Assembly (NCBI RefSeq): GCF_000372725.1
Contig: NW_005201984.1
Location: 36,829-100,828, forward strand
From: Emiliania huxleyi CCMP1516
Taxonomy: Eukaryota; Haptophyta; Isochrysidales; Noelaerhabdaceae
Length of the DNA stretch: 64,000 nt
Reading direction: 5' to 3'
Position numbers and translations under genes: made by a program. Positions 32,027 through 46,710 of the stretch are shown here, in pieces (positions within the stretch are counted from its first letter, which is position 1; each line of letters opens with the position of its first letter). The notes beneath the pieces are model-generated. The model did no database searches. It was not told the DNA's origin and saw only the letters and a list, made by a program, of their open reading frames with translations.

Positions 32027-33604
32027 ATGACTGGCTCTTCCAGCGACGCAAAGCTGCCGTACAGCCTGGACAAGCTCTCTTGGGACTCTGCGCACCACTT
32101 CAACACGCAAAACAAATACGGCTACGCGGGTAAGGGTCGGAAGCTCGGCGACGCGATGCTGCAGTGCGAGACGTGCCTGCAGTGGTTCCACGCGCGAGAG
32201 GTGTCGTGCCTGACCGACGCAGACGTCTTCGTGCCCTTCCAGCGCAACTACCGCTTCGCCTGCCGCATCTGTGCCGGCGGGCGCGAGCAATTCGAGCCGC
32301 TCACCAACCCGTGGTCATGGATCGTCGTTACGGCGGTGCAGAACCTGCAGCTGCCGCTCGAGGCGAAGAACGCGGAGGTGGTGGAATGCACGAGCAAACT
32401 GCCCGAAACGCGCAAGTGGGTGCCGGTCGCGGAGATCGTTCAGTGGATCCGCAACCACTGGGGATCGCTCTGCCACGGCCGCGCGCAGGCGCAGCTCGAC
32501 GACGCCGGCGCGGNNNNNNNNNNNNNNNNNNNNNNNNNNNNNNNNNNNNNNNNNNNNNNNNNNNNNNNNNNNNNNNNNNNNNNNNNNNNNNNNNNNNNNN
32601 NNNNNNNNNNNNNTTGTCGTTAACCGAGTGAGGGAGAGGGAGAGGGAGGGGGGGGGCTAGAGGAGAGCGGGGGGTAGCCTCCCGAGGGAGGAGGGGCAGG
32701 GACGGGGTGCCGAGCGGGCGCCGCTCCTGCGCGGGGCAGGAGTTCATCGTCGAGGAGGAGCTATAGTTTTAGTTATAACTAGCTCTATTTAATAATTAGG
32801 AGTTCATCGTCGAGGAGGAGCGGACGCGCGTGCCTTCGGCGGGCTCGAGCATCTCCTTCTTCAAGAACGGCGTCCCGCAAGGTGTGGCCTACTCGGAGGC
32901 GCACGCGGGGCGCGGGGAGGGGCGGGGAGGGGGCGGGGCCAGAGCTCACGAGTCCCGCGGCATGCAAGGTGTGGGCCGAGGTGTACTACCCGGCCGCCTC
33001 GCTGTACAAGGCGGCCGTCGCAACCTTCAACTTTGGCCCAACCTTCGAGTGCGCGCCCGCCCGCCCGCCGCCCCGGTGCTTACCCGCCGCGTGTCCCGAG
33101 GGGTCTGAGCTGCGGAGTAGGTTCCCGCCGCAGGGCCTGCAGGACGCGCGCCCGATGAGTGAGCTTCCAGGCGAGCTGCTGCCCTGCTGCCCGGTGGCGA
33201 CGGACGACGCGGACGAGGGGGGCGGCGGCGGCGGCGGCGGCGGCGGCATGTTTGGCGACATGGCGGGCTTGGTGGGCTCGCTCTCGTCGGCGGCGGGCGT
33301 GCCTGCCGAGGCAGGGGCGGCCGGGGCGGCCGGGGCGGCGGAATCCGTCGAGGGGGAGGAGGCGGCGGATGGGAGCGCGAGCGAGACGGCGGCGGAGGGC
33401 GTGAGCGAGGCCTCTGAGACGGCGTTTGGAGATCTGACCGAGGAGTCCATCACCAACGCGGAATCCGTCACTGACGGCGAGCCCGGGGGGCCGGCGTCGG
33501 CGCTTGCAGGAGACGGTTCCGTTCTCCCGCCCGCCAAGCGGCAGCGGCAGGACGAGTCGCATCTCGAGGCCACCGATTCGGAGGAGGAGAGGGGGGGCCA
33601 GTGA
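32027..33604 (+). CDS. ASH2L: ASH2-like COMPASS subunit (winged helix plus SPRY), broken by an assembly gap
   Basis: ATG 32027. The N-terminal part has zinc-binding Cys and an atypical PHD/winged helix: LQCETCLQWFHAREVSC, CRICAGGREQFEP, NPWSWIVVTAVQNLQL, KWVPVAEIVQWIRNHWGSLCHGRAQ. The 100-N gap (32514-32613) removes the middle, including the front of SPRY. After it, the SPRY domain resumes with EFIVEEERTRVP, GSSISFFKNGVPQGVAY, then, across a probable intron (about 32900-32968), VWAEVYYPAASLYKAAVATFNFGPTFE and ARPMSEL. An acidic Gly/Ala-rich tail ends at 33604. ASH2L with WDR5 and RBBP5 activates SET1/MLL H3K4 methyltransferases (family knowledge). The acceptor and first 23 bases of the post-gap exon are duplicated (32738-32760 and 32799-32821). 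Confidence 0.85.
32514..32613. other. Assembly gap of 100 N
   Basis: Exactly 100 N, typical of a scaffold gap of unknown true length. It lies inside ASH2. Confidence 0.99.
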
Positions 33605-33980
33605 GTCTCGCTTTTCCTCGCCGTGTTCCGCTCGTGTCCGCTCCGGGCGTGGCTCTGTCGTCTGTCGGTGTCTGTCGGTGTGTCGGTCGCAAGAGCCGCT
33701 GGCCCGGCGCCTGCTCGCCACATCGTGTGGTGTGCCTTCGCTTTCGGCCTCGATCGCCGTCCTTCGGCCTCGAACGGCCGTGTGGGGCCGCCACGTCGCC
33801 ACGGGCACGGCGGTGCGCCGGGGGCCGTGACGCGCTAACGTATAACCGTTTTTTTGAAAACATTCAGCTTTCTGAAGAGGGAGGAGGGAGGTCAGAGGAG
33901 AGAGAGAGACAGAGAGGGAAGTCCACTGGGCGTGGGGGACACTGCTGGCGGCGCGATGAAATTCTTTTTCTAACCTGTGT

Positions 33981-34100
33981 GTAAAAGAAAGAAAGAAAAC
34001 AGAGCGCGCAAGGGAGGGATGGGAGGACGGTACGCCGCCACCACACAGGGATTTTAGGGGAGAAGTGTGGTGTTAGCCGTCGCCCACCCTCGGGCGTCTA
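33981..34100 (+). repeat. Dispersed ~120-bp repeat, full copy B
   Basis: Reads GTAAAAGAAAGAAAGAAAAC, then AGGGAGGGATGGGAGGACGG, ACGCCGCCACCACACAGGG and ends in GCCGTCGCCCACCCTCGGG. It is the reverse complement of copies A and C. It starts about 10 bp after an AATTCTTTTT motif (33960). Confidence 0.8.
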
Positions 34101-34176
34101 CCACTTCATGTCCTTTGTTTTCTCCGCGCAAGCAATTCCTCTTATTCCCTAGTACTGTGTGTGTGTGTGTGTGTAT

Positions 34177-34752
34177 ATGCGCCCGCTCGCACGAGCGGCT
34201 CGTCTCGCCCGTGCGTCCAAGGCGTCGCCGCACAGGGGCCGCCCCGAGGTGGATCGTCCGCACCTTGCCGCTCGCGAGCTGCAGCTCCGGGTCAACGAGG
34301 AGCTGCGGACATCGCGTGACCCGGTCAGCGGCGCACCCATCCCAGTGCAGCCAACCGAGGAGCAGGCACCCGGGCTCCGGGGCCTCTTGGTGGGCGTGCT
34401 TCAGGCGGCTGGCAGCGAGGGGGTGCCCGTTGCGCGCTTTTGGGAGCACTACCGCCGGCACTATGCGGGCTACGCCCACCCCTCCTACTTCAAGTCACGG
34501 CCGCTCGAGGGCTCCAAGGAGAAGCGAGGCAAGCCCGACCTGGTCTTTCGGGTGTGCGAGCAGAAGCCGGACCGCACGCTGAGCATGCTACTCAGATCGT
34601 ACGACACGTCCCTGCTGACGCTGCTGCGCTCGCTCGCGCACGTGAGCGTCACTTTGGGCGGCCGGGAGGGGCCTCGCGTGTCGCTCAAGCCAGAGTATCT
34701 GGAGGGTGGGAGCGCAAAGGAGGAAGCGGGTGCGGGGAGGGGGGACGGTTAG
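34177..34752 (+). CDS. Unknown ~190-aa protein, possible LOTUS/winged-helix fold
   Basis: ATG 34177 (MRPLARAARL). A TG microsatellite precedes it. The middle resembles a small winged-helix domain: GLRGLLVGVLQAAGSEGVPVARFWEHYRRHY, then GKPDLVFRVCEQKPDRTLSMLLRSYDTSLLTLLRSLAHVSVTLG. The pattern loosely recalls an OST-HTH/LOTUS RNA-binding unit, but the match is weak. No intron needed. Confidence 0.4.
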   Translation: MRPLARAARLARASKASPHRGRPEVDRPHLAARELQLRVNEELRTSRDPVSGAPIPVQPTEEQAPGLRGLLVGVLQAAGSEGVPVARFWEHYRRHYAGYAHPSYFKSRPLEGSKEKRGKPDLVFRVCEQKPDRTLSMLLRSYDTSLLTLLRSLAHVSVTLGGREGPRVSLKPEYLEGGSAKEEAGAGRGDG

Positions 34753-35452
34753 TTGTAAGGGGTTCTCCACTTCCTTATGCGTGTCCGCTCACAGCGCCTA
34801 CTCTACACCACCACACGACCGTGTAACTTCTCTCTCTCTATTGGTGTATTTTAGTAATCGTCGAGATTCGGCTTTACGTTTAGAGAGCCGCGCGGCGTAG
34901 CAAAGTACGGCTAAGCTAAATCCTAAAATACATACCTGGTGTATGCCTAGTCCCTAGTGCCTAGACCCCAGCGGTGAGGTCTCTTCACACACACTGGAGA
35001 GAGTGATCGGATCGGAAGAGAACCTACGGGCAGGCTGAAGAGAGAGCGCGCGCGCGCGGCGAGGAGAGAAGGCTGTATACGGCTTTTACGGCTACCCACA
35101 GTGACAGTAGATTGTGACTCAGTATATCTAGCTCTCTACATATACCACATCGCACATCGGCATGTGTGTGCCTGTACACGTATCCCCCACAATCGGCGGG
35201 CGAGGACCACCCCCTCTTTGCGCGTGTACTGGTCATTTTCTGTCTTGCAAAGCCTTTTTTTTCCTTCTCTTTGTCTTTGTCCCTTTTTGAAGAAGCGCGC
35301 AGGATTTCTTATCAATAACAAGGTCTGTGAACACCCCAACCTCTCACAGACTAGCAGATCGACCTTCCTTTTTTTATTTTGCCAAGGCCAGCGGCCGAGT
35401 CCGGCCGTCCTTCTTCGCTCCCGCAACTATCCGCTGGGCGCGGGATGTGAAC
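34753..35452. other. Intergenic/5' flanking stretch, no gene seen
   Basis: About 700 bp between the unknown protein and the MFSD5-like gene, with pyrimidine-rich patches (35248-35295). Confidence 0.4.
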
Positions 35453-37069
35453 ATGGACGTCTTTGAGTGCGGGTTGCTCGTCTCCTGCATGATCATAGCA
35501 GCCCTCGCCGTAAGGGCGCGGCAGGAGACCGGCAAGAAGACCGTCTCGTCGGCCGAGTTCAGCCGCTTCCAGCGCGGCTTCATGAGCGTGTACTACATCG
35601 CGATGACGGCCGACTGGCTGCAGGGGCCCTACGTGTACGCGCTGTACTCTTCGTACGGCTTCTCCAAGCACAACATCGCCGTGCTCTTCATCGGCGGGTT
35701 CGGCGCCTCGATGGTCTTTGGGACCTTCGCGGGTGTCCTCTCTGACAGGCTCGGAAGAAAGCGCTCCTGCATGGCGTACTGCTTCCTGTACATTGTGTCC
35801 TGCGTGACCAAGCACGCTCGGGACTACAACACGCTGATGCTGGGTAGGGTGACGGGCGGCATTGCCACCTCGCTCCTCTTCTCCGCCTTTGAGTCGTGGC
35901 TCGTCTGCGAGCACAATGCGCGCGGCTTCGATACGTCGCTGCTGTCAGACACCTTCTCGCTGATGTACTTTGGGAACTCGCTGTGCGCCATCGTGGCGGG
36001 CATCGTCGCGCAGTTTGCCGCGGACGGCATCCCGCTCACGCCCTTCGGCTACGGCTATTGGCACTACGGCGGGTACTGCACTCCCTTCGACCTCTCGCTC
36101 ATCTGCCTGGTCGTCGTGCTGCTGATCATCGCGCCGCGGTGGAGCGAGAACTTTGGCGAGCCCGCCGACAGCAAGGGGAACAGCAAGGTGGGCGGCGGGC
36201 TGTACTCCCAGTTGATGAGCTCGAAGATCTGGCTCTGCGGCGCCGTCGTCTCCTTCTTCGAGGGCTCGATGCAGCCGCCTCCCCGACGCAGGCCTCTGTC
36301 CGGTCGGCCGCCGCTCCCCACGCGCCTCGCGGACGGGCGTAGGTACATCTTTGTCTTCAATTGGACGCCGAGCTTCTCCGGTGGCGACAAGTCGCCTCCG
36401 TACGGCCTCATCTTCGCCTCCTTCATGGTCGCGTGCATGGGCGGCTCCTCCCTCTTCGCCATCCTCTCCCGCCATATGTCGCCCGACGCGGTGAGCCGCT
36501 CGCGCCCGATCGCCCCACCCCTCTCTCCTCGGTCCTCGTGCGAGCTCGCACCCCCTGTCAGGTGATCTGCCGGCTTACTCTCGTCGGTGCGGTGGCGCTC
36601 GCCGTCCCGATGTACAGCAGGAGCAAGGAGGCGACCCTCGCCTCGTTCCTCGTCTTCGAGGGTTGTGTTGGCCTCTACTGGCCCGCCATCGGGACGGTCA
36701 AGTCGCGGCTAGTTCCGGAGGAGGTACGGGCTACCGTGTACAACCTCTTCCGCGTCCCGCTCAACGGCGTGGTGGTCACGGTGCTGCTCAACAACATGGA
36801 CTCCGTCACGGCCTTCTTCTTCTGCTCGCTCATGCTGCTCGCCGCCTTCCTCGCCTCGCTGGCGCGCACCGGCCACGGCCCTCCCACCGGCCGCCGCAGC
36901 CGTGGCCCGACTGCAGCGGGGATCGCGCGCCCCCAATCAGGTGCTCATGGTCGTGAGCCCGGCCAGCGCGTCGAACGCGCCCCGCCGCTCGAGCACAGAC
37001 GAGCTGGAGCCGATGCGCAAGGACAGCTCGTCGGAAAAATTGAAAGGCGAGAGCCCAGAGTCCCCTTAG
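35453..37069 (+). CDS. MFSD5: MFSD5-like molybdate-anion transporter (major facilitator superfamily)
   Basis: ATG 35453. Exons: 35453-36273, 36343-36490, 36562 to about 36860, and 36941-37069. Motifs match the MFSD5 family: ADWLQGPYVYALYSSYGF, the MFS motif GVLSDRLGRKRSC, GRVTGGIATSLLFSAFESWLVCEHN, then FEGSMQYIFVFNWTP across the first junction, and FEGCVGLYWPAIGTVKSRLVPEEVRATVYNLFRVPLN. The first intron (36274-36342) is GC-AG; the second (36491-36561) is GT-AG; the last donor is probably GC. About 12 membrane helices are expected. The family imports molybdate in algae and animals (family knowledge). A short Ser-rich tail ends KGESPESP. It ends 140 bp before the AROM start, on the same strand. 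Confidence 0.85.
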
Positions 37070-37208
37070 GGAGCGTTGGAAGTGCTGTGTGTGGCTCTCC
37101 AGAGGGCAAGGGCACAAGTGCGCTGGGAAAATTCTTTTTCGCCACGCAGTGTAGTTCAGTGTGTCGGAGATCTCGCCCCACGCGGACACCACGGACGACG
37201 GTGACCTC

Positions 37209-43203
<5,995 letters not shown>

Positions 43204-44094
43204 GCGCTCACCGAGAAGCTCCGCCGCGACGATTTTGGAGCCGTCCCATCCTTTGACACTTTCCTCAGCGCGCCGTGACGCGCGACTTAGCCCGTGCTCC
43301 GCCTCGGCGCTGGGCTCGGTGTGAGAGAGATCGGAGAGCAAAAAGAGACCCCGAAGCCGACGCCGCGGACACCCCGGGGCGACAGGATTGCGTGGTTCGC
43401 GCAGTTTAAACTCTCTCGAGGCACCCGCCCCGCGGCGCGCTCTCGCCGGGCCACTACTCGACCGCCAGAGCGGACACATTGCATACCGCACCAATCTCCA
43501 GATCGGGGCGATATCGTATCGCCGCACGCCGGCGTACGCGAAGCCTGTGTTATAAGATATTTATACGGCGTCTACTTGCAAGGCTCGGTGTGTGAAGATC
43601 TGGCTTCCTTCCAACGTGCAACGAGGTGTCAAATCTCAATCCCAGCAGGGACCACCTGGCTTCTCCACCACGAGCCACGACGCTCGACGCGGATGATCGC
43701 CGTCGTTCGTTCTACGTTCATTCAGCCTGTCCGCGCGTGTGTCGGCGCGACGTGCGACGTGCGACGACCGCCGCCCGGAGCGGACTGCAGACACGGTCTG
43801 CGCTGGGGAGCGACAGCGATAGCTTATTATCGGGTGCGAATCGCTTACGTTGTTTGCTTCCGATGGCGACCACTGGCGGTGGAAAGAAATGTTTCCTTCG
43901 CCCGCCGGCCGACGTGGGTACGCCCGTCGCGCCCGTCGCCCCCTTCGCACCCGGCCCGCGCCCCTGGAGAAGCTGTGTCCGCTGTCAATTTGCACCGAAC
44001 CCAACCCGGCGAAAGGCTTGAGAGACTTTGCCGAGTCCGGAAATTTGCTGTTCGGTCTCAACGGCCACGCGTCGCGCGGTCGCCTCTCCATCCC
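43204..44094. other. Intergenic stretch, no gene seen
   Basis: About 890 bp. The following sulfotransferase frame remains open from 43294 by chance of composition; the sequence before 44095 has no protein-like pattern. Confidence 0.4.
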
Positions 44095-45021
44095 ATGGAC
44101 CCGACAGCCGGAAGGGGCTCTGCCAACGCGAGCCGCCCGGCCGCCATCCTTGTCTTTGCGCCGCACAAGACCGGGTCGACCTTCCTCGTGGCTCTGCTGC
44201 ACGACCTCGCCGACGCGCTCGGGCTCTGCTTCTACTCGGACAACGCCGCCTTTCTATACCGGCCAAAGGACCGGCGCAAGTGCGCCGCGCCTAGCTGTGG
44301 CCACCTCGAGATGCAGCAGCGGCTCTACGGGCGGGGAGACAGAGGCTGGGGCGAGTGCACCACCTTTGTGAGCGCGAGGCTTGCGGCGGCCTCCTCCTGC
44401 GCGAGCCGGCCTCGCTGCTCGGCGCCGCGAGGGTTGGTGTGGGGCCCCCTCCGGCTGCCGGGCGAGATGCGCACCGCCATGGGCCTCCTGCGCGGGGACG
44501 GCCCGTGGCGATGGTACGTTCTCCTCCACCAGCGCCACCCACTCGACGCCCTCGTCTCCGCCTACCACTCCTTTGGCTGGAGCCACCCGGCGGCGCCCGA
44601 GGCGAGCAGTGCGCAGAGACGGCGGCACACGGCGAGGCAGGCGGCGGTGCGCAACCAGAGCGTGGACGAGTACGTGCTGGCCAACGCGCCGCTGATGCGT
44701 GCCAAGTATGCAGCCTATGCCGAGCTGCTCGCCGCTCCGCGCGGCACTCTGCTGCTCCGGTCGCGGTACGAGGACATGGTTGCATTCTTCTCGCAGTGGC
44801 TTGCGCAGCTGCTCGCGCCGCTCGAGGCGAGCTTCTCCGCCGGCGCCCGCGCCGCGCTGCTCGAGCGGCTGCGCCGGCGTCACCGCGGTGCCTTCGCGCC
44901 CAGCGGAGGACACAAGCGTTCGGTGGCGCCCGGGGCGTTTGTGCGGGAGCTGCGACCAGCCACCATCGCGGCGGCGATGGAGCAGAACGGGGACTGGTTT
45001 GCGCCGCTCGGGTACGTCTAG
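44095..45021 (+). CDS. Sulfotransferase-domain protein
   Basis: ATG 44095 gives 308 codons. The 5'-phosphosulfate-binding loop is FAPHKTGSTFLVALLHDL. The 3'-phosphate motif with Arg and Ser is LHQRHPLDALVSAYHSFGW. The later segment LLLRSRYEDMVAFFSQWLAQLLAPL is the usual 'YEDM' helix. It should transfer sulfate from PAPS to a glycan or other acceptor (family knowledge). No signal anchor follows the chosen ATG; the open frame upstream leaves room for one. No intron. Confidence 0.8.
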   Translation: MDPTAGRGSANASRPAAILVFAPHKTGSTFLVALLHDLADALGLCFYSDNAAFLYRPKDRRKCAAPSCGHLEMQQRLYGRGDRGWGECTTFVSARLAAASSCASRPRCSAPRGLVWGPLRLPGEMRTAMGLLRGDGPWRWYVLLHQRHPLDALVSAYHSFGWSHPAAPEASSAQRRRHTARQAAVRNQSVDEYVLANAPLMRAKYAAYAELLAAPRGTLLLRSRYEDMVAFFSQWLAQLLAPLEASFSAGARAALLERLRRRHRGAFAPSGGHKRSVAPGAFVRELRPATIAAAMEQNGDWFAPLGYV

Positions 45022-45357
45022 TCTTTGCACGTCCACCCAAAAATAAAGCCTCAATGCGCTGAGATCTGAGAGTGAGACACCGCCCTCGGGCTCTCTCCGC
45101 CACTCCGCGAGATCGATATCTCTGCGTGTGGGTACCCGTGTCTGCGAGGCCCGCGCGCGCCGGGGCGCCGCCCGCACCGCGTCCGCGACACGCTCACACC
45201 CACATGCGCGGACTCACACCTGACACCTCATTATGACCTGAGGTCACCTCTACACACTTTCTGACACGGCGCAGCGGCGGCATGGATCCGTAGCACACAG
45301 AAAAAGGACACACTCCATCTGAGATCCCGACGCACCCGACGGCGGCCGGCACACGGA
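45022..45357. other. Intergenic stretch between convergent genes
   Basis: Holds a possible polyadenylation-like AAATAAAG at 45039 just after the sulfotransferase stop. Nothing else seen. Confidence 0.35.
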
Positions 45358-46278
45358 TCACATCCCCGTCTGCTGTGACAGGAACAGGCCGAGAAAGCAC
45401 AGAAAGTCCGCCGACTGCGTGGCCATGAAGGCGGAGCCGCGAGCCCAGAGGATCACCTTTGAGCCTGCCGCGCCCGGCGCCACGTTCGTCTCCGGCTCGT
45501 ACTCCTCGCCGTCCGCACCGCGGTACCTCGTCCCTGGCGGCGTCGGGAGCCGTCCGCGGAGGTCTTGCCATGCGCATTGACAAACGACGAGGGGAACGCC
45601 CAGTACCCGCCGCCGGGAGGACCGCCGTCCCCACCCGCGGTCGCAACATCTTGCGAGGCGGGCATGAAGGCCGTAGTCGGCGCGAATCCGGTGCGGCGGC
45701 ATAGGCCGCAGCAGCCGCGTTGGTACGACACACAGCAGCGCCATGCGATCGGAAAGGAGGAGCATGTCGGTCAAGCTTCGAACGGTGGCGGCAAATTCGT
45801 TGGGTCCGTACGGAGGCGTCATGTCGTCGTAGCCCGGCGCGTCGGCAGCGGGGAGAGGGAAGAGCCACGGGAGGTGCGCGTCCTCCGTGCCCGCGGCCAT
45901 GATCCGCTGCATCCAGAAGTTCAGCGAGTTGATTCGGTCAGCGGGCGGTTTGCAGCAGGCGCAGCAGCAGTCGCAGACTTTGAGCGGGAAGCAGCAGGTG
46001 CAGAGGCCGCACGGGCACCAGGAAGGCGAGATGAAGCGCCTCCCGACCTCGCTGCTGGCGCAGCAGGCGTTGTAGGACAGCGAGCAGCACAAATTCCTCG
46101 TAGGGCAGCAGACCGGAAGCGGTGTGCAAAACGCGTAGTATGCGTCGCGAGGCCAGGTGGGAGACCGGTTGCAGAGACCCACGCCAGAACCGGCGGCAAA
46201 GAACGCCTCGGCCTCGGGTAGTTCAAAACTGGTTCGCGGAGCTGCGGGCGCTGTCTGCGGGCCGTTGTTGCGCGTCAT
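45358..46278 (-). CDS. Cys-rich protein of unknown function, with two internal frame changes
   Basis: ATG 46278 (MTRNNGPQTAP). The first part has a dense Cys block: FCTPLPVCCPTRNLCCSLSYNACC, WCPCGLCTCCFPLKVCDCCCACC. It then reads INSLNFWMQRIMAAGTEDAHLPWLFPL and DDMTPPYGPNEFAATVRSLTDMLLLSDRMALLC. At about 45730 the sense appears to shift by one base to SYQRGCCGLCRRTGFAPTTAFMPASQDVATAGG...WAFPSSFVNAHG, then shifts back near 45560 to GTRYRGADGEEYEPETNVAPG and a hydrophobic tail SADFLCFLGLFLSQQ. No GT-AG or GC-AG intron explains the first shift cleanly. It could be a sequencing indel (a TGTGTG stretch is involved) or a decaying gene. Palmitoylated membrane association is possible (inference). Confidence 0.45.
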   Translation of the reverse strand: MTRNNGPQTAPAAPRTSFELPEAEAFFAAGSGVGLCNRSPTWPRDAYYAFCTPLPVCCPTRNLCCSLSYNACCASSEVGRRFISPSWCPCGLCTCCFPLKVCDCCCACCKPPADRINSLNFWMQRIMAAGTEDAHLPWLFPLPAADAPGYDDMTPPYGPNEFAATVRSLTDMLLLSDRMALLCVVPTRLLRPMPPHRIRADYGLHARLARCCDRGWGRRSSRRRVLGVPLVVCQCAWQDLRGRLPTPPGTRYRGADGEEYEPETNVAPGAAGSKVILWARGSAFMATQSADFLCFLGLFLSQQTGM

Positions 46279-46710
46279 GCTCTCCGGGCGAGGTCGCGAG
46301 GAGCAGCGGGGATGCCATGAGCGGCACGCTGTCGCTCCATGTAGAGCGCGCTTGGCGGCGGCATGCAAGGCTTCTTGTGGTGCTGCCCCGTCATGGGCCG
46401 CGCTGTCCTCGGCCGCGGGCAGCGAGTAACGTGTACTCGAGTAGGAACGCGCGGCCCAAAGGAAGCCCCAGGCCCAGCGAAAGGCCGGAATTCTTTCTGC
46501 ACAATTATCGATAATTAACGGCCCCACGATTTCTAGCTAATTATGAACAGCTCGCTATCTATAAAGGAGCACCTTGGATCGAGGCAATCTCCAAGAACTG
46601 TGAAAAAAGAAACAAAACGCCCGGCCGCCACGGGCGCCCCAGCGCAGCTGTGAGCGCTGTCAGAGCGGTGTTTCGACACCGATATCGTTCAAGGAGCCTT
46701 TTGTGTGTGT

